This document shows positions 16,164-24,918 of a stretch of DNA of 64,000 nucleotides, piece after piece (position 1 is the stretch's first letter; each line of letters begins with the position of its first letter). Below the pieces are notes generated by a model, which was not told where the DNA came from, did no database searches, and saw nothing but the letters and a program-made list of their open reading frames with translations. Source of the DNA: Anaerolineales bacterium (GTDB taxonomy: Bacteria; Chloroflexota; Anaerolineae; Anaerolineales; Villigracilaceae); contig JADZCC010000023.1 in assembly GCA_020851785.1 (NCBI GenBank), forward strand, positions 1 through 64,000. Direction: 5' to 3'. A program made the translations under genes and the position numbers.

Positions 16164-17631
16164 CTGCCCAACCCTTTCCGCCAATTAATTGACCCAATTG
16201 TTCCACGCTCGTTTGCGAAGCTTCGATGGGGTTGGAAACCTGACCCGCAAAGAAAACCAAAATGCGGTCGCTGTACTGCAAAATTTCATCCAAATCTGAC
16301 GAGATAAAAATAATTGAAGCGCCCTGCTGGCAACGTTCTTTCAGCTTGCCCCAAATATAAATCACCGATTCAATATCCAGACCGCGCGTGGGGTGTTCGA
16401 GCAAAATCAAATCCAGCGGCGTTTGGAGCAGGGCCAACTCCGCCCGTTGCTGGTTACCGCCCGAAAGCGACTCAATGTTACTCAACGGCCCGCCACGAAT
16501 GTTAAAAGATTGAATACGCTCTGCGGCCAGTTTCTCCCCGGCAGGCTGATCAATAAAGATTCCGCTGGGGTGTTCGGCCAGAATGAAATGTTCCATCAAG
16601 TTCAGACCGGGGACGAGCGCTTCTTCCAAGCGTGCGGCCGGTAAAAAGTTAACTCCGTGGCGCTTAAACGTATGATACGACTTGCCGGTCAAATTCTGAC
16701 CTTTGAACTGGATGCGGCCGCCGACAGTTCTGGCCAGCCCCGCGCAAGCCCGCATGAATAAATCCTGCCCGGAGCCTTCCATGCCTGCCAGACCAATCAC
16801 CTCGCCTGCGCGCACGTCCAAATTCACATGTTTGATTTTTATCCGCGCGTCTTCGAGCGCGACATTGTTCAAAGATAAAGTCAGCGCTTCCTGTGCGAGC
16901 GACTGTTTTTCTCCCAGCGTAACGACCTTGCCAAACATCAGCTCCACAAATTTCAACGTTTCGTATGGAGCTTGCAATTCGCCGACCAATTCGCCGCCGC
17001 GCAGGACGGCGGCCCGCCCGCATAAATTTTCCACATCTTCCAATTTGTGCGAAACAAAGATGACGGTAATGGACTGCGCGGAGAGTTTCTTGAGCGTGGC
17101 AAATAATTTTTCTTTTTGCGCGGCGCTGATGCCCGTTGTCGGTTCGTCCAAAATCAAAACGCGCGCGCCTAAAAATAACAAACGCATAATTTCAAGTTGT
17201 TGGCGTTCCCCCACCGTCAGCGTATCTACATAACTTTCCGGGTCTAACGCAAAACCAAATTCCCGGGCCAGCGCGGCAAAATCCTGCATGGCTTTTTTAT
17301 GGTTAAGCAACAACCCGCCCGGCAGGCCCAGCAAAAAATTATCCACGAGGCGCATGGGCGGAAAGTCCAGCGGATCCTGATGCAACATTCCAATTCCAAA
17401 ACGAATTGCGTCAGCCGGAGAATCAATCGTAATGCGCTTCCCGTCTAAAATAATTTCACTGCCGGAATCGGCCTGAATAAAACCGGAGAGGATTTTCATC
17501 AGGGTGCTTTTGCCCGCGCCGTTTTCCCCCAAAATTCCCTGAATGGCGCCGGAAGGGATTAACAAATTAATGTCTTTGTTGGCGTGAACCTTCCCAAAAT
17601 GTTTATGGATCCGCTTGAGTTCAATTTGCAT
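16156..17631 (-). CDS. BMP-type nucleoside ABC transporter, ATP-binding protein (YufO/NupO-like)
   Basis: About 491 residues, two fused ABC domains. The first has a full Walker A (GENGAGKST), signature VGERQQLEI and Walker B LILDEPTTGI. The second has a degenerate Walker A (GMEGSGQD) but an intact LSGGNQQ signature and ILLEHPTRGLD. This asymmetry is normal for the sugar/nucleoside ABC ATPases (RbsA, NupO). ATG 17631 is preferred; TTG 17640 three codons upstream is an alternative. A strong hairpin lies in the 66-base gap to the binding-protein gene. Confidence 0.9.
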   Translation of the reverse strand: MQIELKRIHKHFGKVHANKDINLLIPSGAIQGILGENGAGKSTLMKILSGFIQADSGSEIILDGKRITIDSPADAIRFGIGMLHQDPLDFPPMRLVDNFLLGLPGGLLLNHKKAMQDFAALAREFGFALDPESYVDTLTVGERQQLEIMRLLFLGARVLILDEPTTGISAAQKEKLFATLKKLSAQSITVIFVSHKLEDVENLCGRAAVLRGGELVGELQAPYETLKFVELMFGKVVTLGEKQSLAQEALTLSLNNVALEDARIKIKHVNLDVRAGEVIGLAGMEGSGQDLFMRACAGLARTVGGRIQFKGQNLTGKSYHTFKRHGVNFLPAARLEEALVPGLNLMEHFILAEHPSGIFIDQPAGEKLAAERIQSFNIRGGPLSNIESLSGGNQQRAELALLQTPLDLILLEHPTRGLDIESVIYIWGKLKERCQQGASIIFISSDLDEILQYSDRILVFFAGQVSNPIEASQTSVEQLGQLIGGKGWADA

Positions 17632-17659
17632 GGGGCGCAAAATTCTCCATGAGCGCTGA

Positions 17660-17687
17660 TCAAGGGGCGGGTGGCCCCGCCCCTTGA
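17660..17687 (-). promoter_or_regulatory. intercistronic hairpin between BMP lipoprotein and ATPase genes
   Basis: Perfect 12-bp stem TCAAGGGGCGGG/CCCGCCCCTTGA with a 4-base loop and no T-run. Such hairpins after binding-protein genes commonly protect the upstream message, giving more binding protein than ATPase. Confidence 0.6.
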
Positions 17688-17697
17688 GTGAGTCAGA

Positions 17698-18918
17698 TTA
17701 TTTGGAAGCGCTGAGGCCTTCCATGCCTTCGAGCAATTGCGGCAGGTACCAAACTTGTTGATCGGTGGCCACTTCGCCATCTTTGAGATAGGCAGAACCA
17801 TCTTGCAGGTTCAGCGGACCCGTCCACAGGTTAAGTCCGCCCGCGAGTTCGGCAATAAAACTTTTCACGGCGGTGGCGGCGTCCGCGCTTAAGGCGGGGC
17901 CATTTTCAAAACCAACCAGCGAAGTGTCTAAATTATTGATGTTCGACCAATCCGGTCCCAGCCAAATGAACTGAGACTTCCATGAGCCGTCTTGAGCGGA
18001 AGCAATGGCTTTGGTGTATTCAGGGCCCCAGTTGAAGTAAGGCGTGCCCAAGCATACGTCTGGCGCGGCTTCGCAGGCGGCCACATAGTCATAAGCCAGG
18101 CCAAAGGAAGGCGTGCCTTCCGCAGTTTGCTTTTGAGCTTCGCCGAGGTTGACCGGGTTGTCAATGCCAGAGATGACGACATCATAGCCGGTGGTGTAGA
18201 AGTTATCGGAAATTTGAACGGGGTCGGTGGTGGTGCCGGGGATGTGGAACCAGAAGCCCACCCAATCCACTTTGAATTTTAGATCGGCGGCGTTTTTACC
18301 GGCTTTTTCCCAACAATATTTCGCGCCCAAATAAGCCGAGGCGGCGAGGCGACGGGTTTCGTCATTGATTAGCGGGCCTAAATAACCGATTTGCCCGGTC
18401 TTGGAAGACAGGGCCGAGGCGCAACCGGCGATCATTTTGCCGTATTCCATGCGCCCCATGATGTTGGTCATGTTGGGGGTGGCGGTGTAATTTTTACCGT
18501 CCGCCCATACCTGATCGCCGGAGGTCATAATCACGTTAATGTCCGGGTGGGCTTTGGCAAACGCATTCGCGCCATCTTTCATGTCGTCGGAGCTAAAGAT
18601 GATCAGCTTCGCGCCTTTGGCCACCAATTCTTCAGCCAATTGATCTGGCGTAGTGCCGGGGCGGTCGGCTGGATTTACCTTGTCCAAATAAAGCATTTTG
18701 GCGCCAAGTTGTTTCTCCACGTACAAACCGCCTTCGTATTGCGCCTGACTCCAGCCATTATCATTGTAGGGGCCCACGTAGAGCATCCCAAACACAAACG
18801 GTTCATTGGCCGGGGCGCTGGTGGCGGGGGCCTGTGTGGCGGCCGGTTGCCCACAAGCGGAGAGGGCCAACATCAGCGCCATTGCAAACATGGCAAAACG
18901 AGCAAAATTCTTACGCAT
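17698..18918 (-). CDS. BMP family ABC transporter substrate-binding lipoprotein
   Basis: About 406 residues from ATG 18918, which has AAAGGAG 8 bases upstream and begins a clean lipoprotein signal (lipobox LALSAC, Cys 22). An ATG 17 codons earlier would place RRRR before the signal and is less likely. A Thr/Pro/Ala linker follows, then the periplasmic-binding fold of the Bmp/PnrA-like family: VGPYNDNGWSQAQYEGG, IIFSSDDMKDGA, TPNMTNIMGRMEYGKMIAG. Relatives bind purine nucleosides. The ATPase and permease genes follow, and a promoter with a palindromic site lies upstream. Confidence 0.88.
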   Translation of the reverse strand: MRKNFARFAMFAMALMLALSACGQPAATQAPATSAPANEPFVFGMLYVGPYNDNGWSQAQYEGGLYVEKQLGAKMLYLDKVNPADRPGTTPDQLAEELVAKGAKLIIFSSDDMKDGANAFAKAHPDINVIMTSGDQVWADGKNYTATPNMTNIMGRMEYGKMIAGCASALSSKTGQIGYLGPLINDETRRLAASAYLGAKYCWEKAGKNAADLKFKVDWVGFWFHIPGTTTDPVQISDNFYTTGYDVVISGIDNPVNLGEAQKQTAEGTPSFGLAYDYVAACEAAPDVCLGTPYFNWGPEYTKAIASAQDGSWKSQFIWLGPDWSNINNLDTSLVGFENGPALSADAATAVKSFIAELAGGLNLWTGPLNLQDGSAYLKDGEVATDQQVWYLPQLLEGMEGLSASK

Positions 18919-18992
18919 TCTTCTTCTCCTTTTGAAAATTACAGAAATTGACGTAACTTGCAAGATCATTCGCGCATTGACCTCCTTTCAAG

Positions 18993-19004
18993 TTGTCTGA
19001 ACAA
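18993..19004 (-). promoter_or_regulatory. candidate operator upstream of the BMP operon
   Basis: On the minus strand TTGTTCAGACAA, a 12-bp inverted repeat (TTGT/ACAA half-sites) placed directly after the -10 box, over the expected transcription start. The 10-mer TCAGACAACT is shared with the site at 29236-29246. The GntR/UTRA regulator at 24919 is the obvious candidate to bind; this is inference. Confidence 0.45.
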
Positions 19005-19032
19005 TATTACCAAAAAGGATCGAACTTGTGAA
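19004..19032 (-). promoter_or_regulatory. promoter of the BMP-ABC operon
   Basis: On the minus strand TTCACA (19032-19027), a 17-base spacer, then TAATAT (19009-19004). It matches the -35 consensus at five of six and the -10 at four of six positions, about 90 bases before the chosen start. Confidence 0.5.
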
Positions 19033-19050
19033 GAATTCTACAAAAAGACG

Positions 19051-21003
19051 TTAGGGTACACACTCCGCCTTTTTTTGTATTTCAGAGATTGCGTTCGCCT
19101 GCGCTGGCGCGCTTTCTGTTTCGCGCGCAATTCGCTCCCAGAGTTTGCACACCAGCGGGCGCATATACGCTTTAGAAACGCGATAGCTATCCAACGAGTA
19201 TTCTACCGCTTTTTCCCAATTGCCAGTATGAGCATAGCCTTCGATAAAGACAAAACGTTCAATTGGATCATTGGGATGATCGTCCAACTTAAACGCTTCG
19301 CCGCCTAAACGCGCAACCGTTCCCCAGTCTTTCAATTGGCGGGCCAGATCCGCTTTTTGAAAATAATAACACCAGCCATGCGCGGGTTCCGGCTGATAAA
19401 TTTTCGGCATTTGCGCGGTTGGCGTGGCGAGGATTGGCAAAGTGGAAGACAATGCCGCCGCCTCGCGGAGCAAGGTCTCTTCAGGAATCAATTTATTAAT
19501 CGAATCTATTTCCGGGTCTAGTAAACGCAGGCATTTTGGCGGCGCGTAATAAAATGCAACGGACTGCGAAGTATTGCCATTAAATTTACCCACTAAAAAA
19601 TCATACATTACCGGCGCGTTTGGCGTTAACGATAACCCCGCGCGATTGGTGGGATAAAACAAAGCGTACCCAATCGCATCAGCCGTTTCGTCCGGCGCGT
19701 AGATCCAATTCAACGCGGCGCTGAGCGAGTTATCCGCGTAATAAGTCAACGTTTCGTTGAGCAGGACGGTCGTATTTTTCTCCAGGCCCGGCGCGCGCCA
19801 GGTCATTTGCCAGAACATATTTTTTTGGGCTTCCCAATCGCGGCGAAAATCATTCGCCCACAGGAATTGCCGCCCAGCCGCAAAAGCGATGAACGTAATT
19901 AGAAAAATAGATCGCAACCGATTTGGCAAAAATTCCAGCAGTCCTACCAATACAAAACTTGAACCCAGCATAAAAGATAACGTGGCGCGGTTAGCGGGAT
20001 AGCCCAAAGAAACCGGCAGATTGGTGAGCCAAAACGGCGGGCCCGCCAAAATGAGCATGACCAGCCCCAAAAGCAAAATCCACCCCTTGGCAGGAACGCC
20101 GCTTTCTTTAACTTCAGCCTGCTTCTGCAAACCAAGCAGAGTTAACCCTGCTACAGTCAGAACCACGCACGCATACAACGCCAGCGTGCGCGGCCCGCTC
20201 GTTTGCAAAGAGGGCAGTTGAAAAGCCTGCGCCCAAGCGCCAAAGGTCACCGCCCACAAACTGGAGAAGATATTTTGCGCCAGCAGATAAATTGTAGCCA
20301 GCGGGGCTTTGACAAATTCCGCTTTGAGGCTGAAGGTATAAACGGTATTGTTGAAGATGAAGATGCGCGAAAAAACTGCCAGCGTAAAAACTGCCAGATA
20401 GGGAGTCCACAACTTCAAGGTCCGCAGGAGACGTTCTTTTGGAGTGAGCGCTTGATCGGCCAGCGAAATCCAAATCACAAAGGGACGCATCAACTCGAGC
20501 GTGAAGAAATATTCCATCATCCATAAATTCAGCGCGGAAAAAATGAGGGCAAAGATTGTTTTGCCGCGAAGCGTCAAGTAATAGGAAAACAGAAAAAAGA
20601 AAAGGACGATGAAGAAGTGGCTGTAAAGATAACCGCCCGATTGTTGATTGAAGCCTGTATATAACAAAAAGATTAAACTTACCGGCAGGGCAAGGCTCTC
20701 GCGTTGTGGAAATAATTTTTTAGCAACTCCAAAAACTGTCAGCGCGCCAAGCCAGCGCATGATTAATGCAAAAATCTGCCAATAGATTGGCTCCTGCGGA
20801 AAAACGCGCGTGGTGATTTGATACAGCCACGCCCAGACTGGACGATTGGTTGAAAAATATTTCGTCAGCGCTTCAAAGCCAAGCTGATAGCGAATCCAGG
20901 ACATCGGCAGGTCGTCCCAATAAAAACCAAGCTGGGACATTAACAAGCCATACGCGAAGAAGGCCGCAAAAAGTAGGATGAGCGGGGAATAAAATTTTCG
21001 CAT
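19051..21003 (-). CDS. large membrane protein, GT-C glycosyltransferase-like, with helical C-terminus
   Basis: 650 residues. About 11-12 membrane segments occupy the first 400. An early extracytoplasmic loop after the first membrane segment carries YWDDLP, similar in place to the acidic motif of GT-C glycosyltransferases (ArnT/PMT/Wzy-like). The last 250 residues are soluble, with TPR-like helices near the end (ERFVFIEGYAHTGNWEKAVEY). No exact family is recognised. It starts 19 bases after the carbamate kinase gene ends, but a role in purine use is not suggested; it may simply be downstream. Confidence 0.6.
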   Translation of the reverse strand: MRKFYSPLILLFAAFFAYGLLMSQLGFYWDDLPMSWIRYQLGFEALTKYFSTNRPVWAWLYQITTRVFPQEPIYWQIFALIMRWLGALTVFGVAKKLFPQRESLALPVSLIFLLYTGFNQQSGGYLYSHFFIVLFFFLFSYYLTLRGKTIFALIFSALNLWMMEYFFTLELMRPFVIWISLADQALTPKERLLRTLKLWTPYLAVFTLAVFSRIFIFNNTVYTFSLKAEFVKAPLATIYLLAQNIFSSLWAVTFGAWAQAFQLPSLQTSGPRTLALYACVVLTVAGLTLLGLQKQAEVKESGVPAKGWILLLGLVMLILAGPPFWLTNLPVSLGYPANRATLSFMLGSSFVLVGLLEFLPNRLRSIFLITFIAFAAGRQFLWANDFRRDWEAQKNMFWQMTWRAPGLEKNTTVLLNETLTYYADNSLSAALNWIYAPDETADAIGYALFYPTNRAGLSLTPNAPVMYDFLVGKFNGNTSQSVAFYYAPPKCLRLLDPEIDSINKLIPEETLLREAAALSSTLPILATPTAQMPKIYQPEPAHGWCYYFQKADLARQLKDWGTVARLGGEAFKLDDHPNDPIERFVFIEGYAHTGNWEKAVEYSLDSYRVSKAYMRPLVCKLWERIARETESAPAQANAISEIQKKAECVP

Positions 21004-21022
21004 CAGATTGATTAAGCGGTTC

Positions 21023-21976
21023 CTATCCCTTGGTAATCCATGTGCCGGTTTCTTTTTTTAAGGCGCGCCCAATGTTTTCAGGGTTGGTAATCAGCGCTTC
21101 TTTGCCGCCATTTTCCAGATACCAAATCGCGGCCTGGATTTTGGGCGCCATGGAACCTTTGGCAAAATGAACGCCTTCCTCCAAATAGACCTTGGCCTCA
21201 GCGACCGTCATTGTCTCCAACCATCGTTGATTGGGCTTACCAAAGTTAATTGCCACTTTTTCCACAGCCGTTGCAATCAGAAACAGATCGGCGTTGATTT
21301 TTTGCGCCAGCAAGGACGAAGCGAAATCTTTATCAATCACCGCGGCGACGCCTTGCAATTCGCCATCACCGCGATCCACCACGGGAATTCCGCCGCCGCC
21401 TACTGTAATGACAACTTGTCCAGCGTCTAATAACAATTTGACCGAATCAAATTCCACAATTTCTTTTGGCATGGGCGACGCCACGACTCTGCGCCAGCCC
21501 CGGCCGGCATCTTCCACCACCGACCAGTTCATTTCCTTTTCGCGGCGTTGCGCTTCGGCTTCGTCCATGAACGAACCAATCGGCTTGCTTGGTTTTTGAA
21601 AAGCGGGATCATGTGCATCCACCCGCATTTGCGTGACTACCGTGACGGCTTTTTTATTGAGCTTGCGCTTGAAAAATTCATTGCGTAGCGCTTGTTGCAA
21701 TTCATACCCGATTGCGCCTTGTGAATCCGCACCGCAGACATCCAAAGGGACTTCGTGCATACCCTCATGCTTCGCGGCAATCTCAGAACGCCGCAGGATG
21801 AAGCCAACTTGCGGGCCGTTCCCATGACCGATAGCCAGGTTCCAGCCTGCTTCGGTCATATTGACCAGATGAATGGCCGTTTCACGAAGCGCAGTCTCCT
21901 GGTCTTCCACCGTGACATGCTGATCGTCTTTAATGAGGGCAGTGCCGCCAATGGCGACGACTGCGAGTTTGGTCAT
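21023..21976 (-). CDS. arcC: carbamate kinase
   Basis: 317 residues, amino-acid kinase fold. AIGGTALI at the N-terminus, GHGNGPQVG, VVASPMP and VTVGGGGIPVV are the family signatures, the last close to the substrate loop. It makes ATP and carbamate from carbamoyl phosphate and ADP. The carbamoyltransferase gene lies just upstream (94-base gap holding a heptamer inverted repeat). In the E. coli yge/yqe purine cluster the equivalent gene is yqeA, so it probably yields ATP from a ureido intermediate here. Confidence 0.93.
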   Translation of the reverse strand: MTKLAVVAIGGTALIKDDQHVTVEDQETALRETAIHLVNMTEAGWNLAIGHGNGPQVGFILRRSEIAAKHEGMHEVPLDVCGADSQGAIGYELQQALRNEFFKRKLNKKAVTVVTQMRVDAHDPAFQKPSKPIGSFMDEAEAQRREKEMNWSVVEDAGRGWRRVVASPMPKEIVEFDSVKLLLDAGQVVITVGGGGIPVVDRGDGELQGVAAVIDKDFASSLLAQKINADLFLIATAVEKVAINFGKPNQRWLETMTVAEAKVYLEEGVHFAKGSMAPKIQAAIWYLENGGKEALITNPENIGRALKKETGTWITKG

Positions 21977-22003
21977 CAGGAAAATCCTTTCCAGGTATCA
22001 GAA

Positions 22004-22062
22004 ATTAGGGATTAGGAACTAGGGCAGTCTTGCTCACTCATCCTAACGCCTAATTCCTAATC
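22004..22062. repeat. inverted heptamer repeat in the arcC-ygeW spacer
   Basis: Three heptamers of type ATTAGGN at 22004-22024 and, after 17 bases, three of the same type in inverse orientation (22042-22062). It lies between two cotranscribed genes and would fold into an imperfect hairpin. Confidence 0.7.
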
Positions 22063-22070
22063 ACTTTTAC

Positions 22071-23051
22071 CTAACTCATCGTCAACGCCATCACCGCTTT
22101 TTGCGCGTGGAGGCGATTCTCGGCTTCATCATAGACCACAGAATGCGGACCGTCAATCACGCCGTCGGTGACCTCCAAACCGCGATCAGCGGGCAGGCAG
22201 TGCATGTAAATTGAATCTTCCCTGGTTAATTTCATGCGGCGTTCGTCGGTAATCCAGGATTTGTATTTATCAATCAAGGCCTTGCCTTCCTCTTTACCTG
22301 TGGTCGTCAACATCGGGCCCCATGATTTGGGATAGACCACATCCGCATCCTTGAAGGCTTCATCCATGTTGTCGGTTACGTCAAAACCAACGCCATATTT
22401 TTTAGCGTTATCTTTGGCTTGTTGCATGATGTCGGGCATGAGTTTGAACTCCGGTGGATGCGCCAAGACCACATCGCAACCGAAGCGGGTCATCTGTAAA
22501 ATCAACGATTGGGGCACAGAAATCGGTTTGCTATAAGAAGCGGCGTAGGCCCACGAGACGACGACCTTCTTCTTTTTCAAATCGCGTCCTTTTTTCTCTT
22601 GAATGGTCATCAAATCGGCCAGACATTGAAAGGGATGATAGACATCGCATTGCATGTTGAGGATTGGCGTCCGGCTGGCTTTGGCAACCTCATTGATATA
22701 TTGATTGCCAAAATTCCAATCACATTGACGGATGGCAATGCCGTCAAAATAACGTCCAAAGATTTCGCCGATCTCTTTGGCTGTATCGCCGTGTGAAATT
22801 TGAGTCGTCTGGCTGTCAATGAACGCGGCATGACCGCCCAACTGGGCCATGCCCGCTTCAAACGACCCGCGCGTGCGGGTGGAGGTGAAAAAGAAAAGCA
22901 TCGCCAAAGTTTTATCGCGCAACAAGGCATGAGATTCACCCAATGCGCGTTTGCGTTTCAAATCCCACGCCACATCTAAAACGGTTTCAACTTCTTCTTT
23001 GGTGAAATCTAAATCACCGATGAAATCACGACCACGAAAGTTTGTTTGCAT
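22071..23051 (-). CDS. ygeW: YgeW-like knotted carbamoyltransferase
   Basis: 326 residues from ATG 23051, which has AAGGAG 8 bases upstream; a longer frame to 23135 lacks support. The carbamoyl-phosphate site reads TSTRTR, followed by the second-domain motifs MQCDVYHPFQCLAD and HCLPAD. The knot region WAYAASYSKPISVPQS and LAHPPEF, then AFKDADVVYPKSW, closely follow E. coli YgeW rather than ornithine carbamoyltransferase. It is shorter than YgeW (about 396). In the yge cluster it acts in anaerobic purine/urate breakdown. The exact ureido substrate is not established. Confidence 0.82.
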   Translation of the reverse strand: MQTNFRGRDFIGDLDFTKEEVETVLDVAWDLKRKRALGESHALLRDKTLAMLFFFTSTRTRGSFEAGMAQLGGHAAFIDSQTTQISHGDTAKEIGEIFGRYFDGIAIRQCDWNFGNQYINEVAKASRTPILNMQCDVYHPFQCLADLMTIQEKKGRDLKKKKVVVSWAYAASYSKPISVPQSLILQMTRFGCDVVLAHPPEFKLMPDIMQQAKDNAKKYGVGFDVTDNMDEAFKDADVVYPKSWGPMLTTTGKEEGKALIDKYKSWITDERRMKLTREDSIYMHCLPADRGLEVTDGVIDGPHSVVYDEAENRLHAQKAVMALTMS

Positions 23052-23070
23052 AATTATCTCCTTGTATTTT

Positions 23071-23133
23071 TGGAGTCCAACAGCTTGCTGTTGGGTAATG
23101 CAGGAGCACGCCCTTCGGGCAGTCCTGCACTCC
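23071..23133. repeat. nested palindromic element in the leader of ygeW
   Basis: Outer arms TGGAGT/ACTCCA (23071-23076, 23128-23133) enclose two hairpins. The first is CCAACAGC/GCTGTTGG, 8 bp with a 2-base loop. The second is GCAGGA/TCCTGC, with an inner GCCC-TTC-GGGC. The shape is cloverleaf-like. It lies between the phosphatase-like gene and ygeW and may be a mobile REP-type element or an mRNA processing site. Confidence 0.65.
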
Positions 23134-23137
23134 ATAT

Positions 23138-23653
23138 TTATTTTGAAACTCGAAGCGCATTTCCTTTTATAAATTTATCATTTTCCCAATATAACCTTGC
23201 GCCTTCACAGTGACTGGCTTCATCGCCCCATGTTGAAAAATCTTCATCTGGTAAGCAAGCCACTACACCCAGCTCGACAACGCCGCCATGATTAACTGCT
23301 AAAACAGAACCGCCTTGCGCGACTTTATCTAGACAACTGACATAGAGTTGATGCGCATATTTTGCCGCCACACCATCTTGTTTGACAATTTCAGAATAAT
23401 GAAAGAATGGCATGGGCCAAGGCGCTTGCGCTTCAACTTCTACACCATAAGTGTTCATCAACTCAACTTGTTCATTGACGGCAAAGCCCATTGCAATGGC
23501 GGTTTCTAACGCACGAGTTAATGTAGATGTGGCTACAAAATCAAATGGACCCAATCCCTTGCCAATAGAACGAGCCAGATTAACGCCTTCTTGACTCAAG
23601 TGTTGGCTTGTTTTGAGGCGCATAGAATGACGGCGTATCTCTAAAATTTTCAT
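23138..23653 (-). CDS. histidine phosphatase superfamily protein
   Basis: 171 residues with the phosphoglycerate-mutase-like pattern: EIRRHSMR at 5-12 (RH box, with Ser instead of the usual Gly), STLTRALETA at about 44-53 and VNHGGVVEL near 118. It probably removes a phosphate from a small molecule or protein. Its ATG overlaps the stop of the ygeY-like gene by 4 bases, so it is translated with it inside the purine block. That placement is unusual for the family, and the substrate is unknown. Confidence 0.8.
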   Translation of the reverse strand: MKILEIRRHSMRLKTSQHLSQEGVNLARSIGKGLGPFDFVATSTLTRALETAIAMGFAVNEQVELMNTYGVEVEAQAPWPMPFFHYSEIVKQDGVAAKYAHQLYVSCLDKVAQGGSVLAVNHGGVVELGVVACLPDEDFSTWGDEASHCEGARLYWENDKFIKGNALRVSK

Positions 23654-24849
23654 TTGATTAAACTCGGCAAGATGGCGTAGAACTCCGTTGCCTTGACCAT
23701 ATCATCCAACGAAACCGAATCATTGACGGTATGTGCGGTCTCTTCATCGCCGGGCCCAAACCCAATGGATGGAACGCCTGCTTTGCCTGCCCAATAGATT
23801 CCATTTGTGGAGAAATTCCACTTGCCGCTTTTCGCTTCAGGCAGACCGATTTGCTGGCGCGCTGTTTGCCCAGCCACAACCAGCGGATGATTTTCCTCCA
23901 ATGCCCAGGCCGGGAAATATTTATCCACTGGAAAAACAAAACCGGTATAAGATGGCTCATCGTAAAACAGTTCTTCGAGTTTGACCGTGTCTTTATATTC
24001 CGCGGGGATTAATGCCTCCACCTGCGCCCGAACCTGCGCCTTCGTCTCGCCAAACGTCATTCTTCTATCTATATAAATCACGGCTTCATCAGGCACGGCA
24101 TTGATGGATGGCGTTTTGACATGCATATCGCTGACGGTGATCTTGCCATGGCCTAAAAAATCATGGTCGCCAAGTTGTGGTTCCAAGTCGCGGATGCCTG
24201 CAATCACCGGCAGTAACTTATAAATGGCATTATCGCCCAGGTGATTACTCGCCGCATGAGCGGATTTGCCTTTGGCAGTCACCTTCATCTCCAAACGGCC
24301 TTTATGCCCGCGATAGGTGAGCATTTTGGTCGGCTCGCCGATGACGACAAAATCGGGTTTGACTTTTGGATCTACTTCGACAAATGTGTTGGGAGCAATG
24401 CCGTCACATTCCTCCTCCATATTACAAAAGCAATATGCTGTCCAGCCTTCTAACAGCCCTAAATCACGAGCAATGGCAAGTCCATAAACCATACCTGGCG
24501 TGCTATTTTTTTCATCACATGCGCCGCGCGCATAAAGAACGCCATTCTCAACTTTTCCTTCAAACGGATCCCACTGCCATGCGGCGGGGTCGCCCACGCC
24601 GACCGTATCAATATGCGAATCGTAAACAATGACTCGCTTGCCATTGCCAATGCGCCCAATGGTGTTGCCCATCTTATCGAAGCGGACTTCGTCGAAGCCG
24701 AGCTTTCTCATTTCCGCCTGGACGCGCTCGCCAACGGGACCGATTTTTGAATCCATACTGGGGATTTCGCAAATCTCCAGCATAAATTGAATCATTTCCT
24801 CGCGCGAAGCATTGACGCGCTTTTGGATTTCTTGCAGTTTAGCTTTCAT
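23650..24849 (-). CDS. ygeY: YgeY-like M20 family metallohydrolase
   Basis: 399 residues from ATG 24849, which has GGAG before it; an upstream in-frame start 11 codons earlier is weaker. Metal-site motifs of the M20 family are present: DSHIDTVG, MEEECDG and GFGPGDEETAH. The long stretch IDRRMTFGET, then SYTGFVFPVDKYFPAW and FSTNGIYWAGKAGVP, follows E. coli YgeY closely. YgeY belongs to the yge purine/urate-degrading gene set and is thought to hydrolyse an amide intermediate. Neighbours ygeW and arcC complete the carbamoyl-phosphate branch. Confidence 0.85.
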   Translation of the reverse strand: MKAKLQEIQKRVNASREEMIQFMLEICEIPSMDSKIGPVGERVQAEMRKLGFDEVRFDKMGNTIGRIGNGKRVIVYDSHIDTVGVGDPAAWQWDPFEGKVENGVLYARGACDEKNSTPGMVYGLAIARDLGLLEGWTAYCFCNMEEECDGIAPNTFVEVDPKVKPDFVVIGEPTKMLTYRGHKGRLEMKVTAKGKSAHAASNHLGDNAIYKLLPVIAGIRDLEPQLGDHDFLGHGKITVSDMHVKTPSINAVPDEAVIYIDRRMTFGETKAQVRAQVEALIPAEYKDTVKLEELFYDEPSYTGFVFPVDKYFPAWALEENHPLVVAGQTARQQIGLPEAKSGKWNFSTNGIYWAGKAGVPSIGFGPGDEETAHTVNDSVSLDDMVKATEFYAILPSLIK

Positions 24850-24880
24850 GGTTGCTCCAAATTCTGGTTTACAAGTTAAC

Positions 24881-24918
24881 AAGGTTTAAACCTTGAAACG
24901 TTCCAACCTTCAAACCTT
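24881..24918. repeat. heptamer/octamer repeat in the GntR-ygeY spacer
   Basis: A palindrome AAGGTTTAAACCTT (24881-24894) followed by AACCTTC/AAACCTTCT units, the inverse of the GAAGGTT units found after the thiolase gene (41752). Confidence 0.6.

Noticed and set aside
18967..18988. Micro-ORF MRE-stop with AAAGGAGG on the minus strand before the BMP gene
   Set aside because: The Shine-Dalgarno is only 3 bases from that ATG, too close to be efficient. It may simply be a chance feature of the leader.
22071..23051. Ornithine carbamoyltransferase of the arginine deiminase pathway
   Set aside because: The pairing with arcC suggests it, but the SYSKPISVPQS knot and the DADVVYPKSW region follow YgeW. 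No arginine deiminase gene is present and a ygeY-like gene is adjacent.
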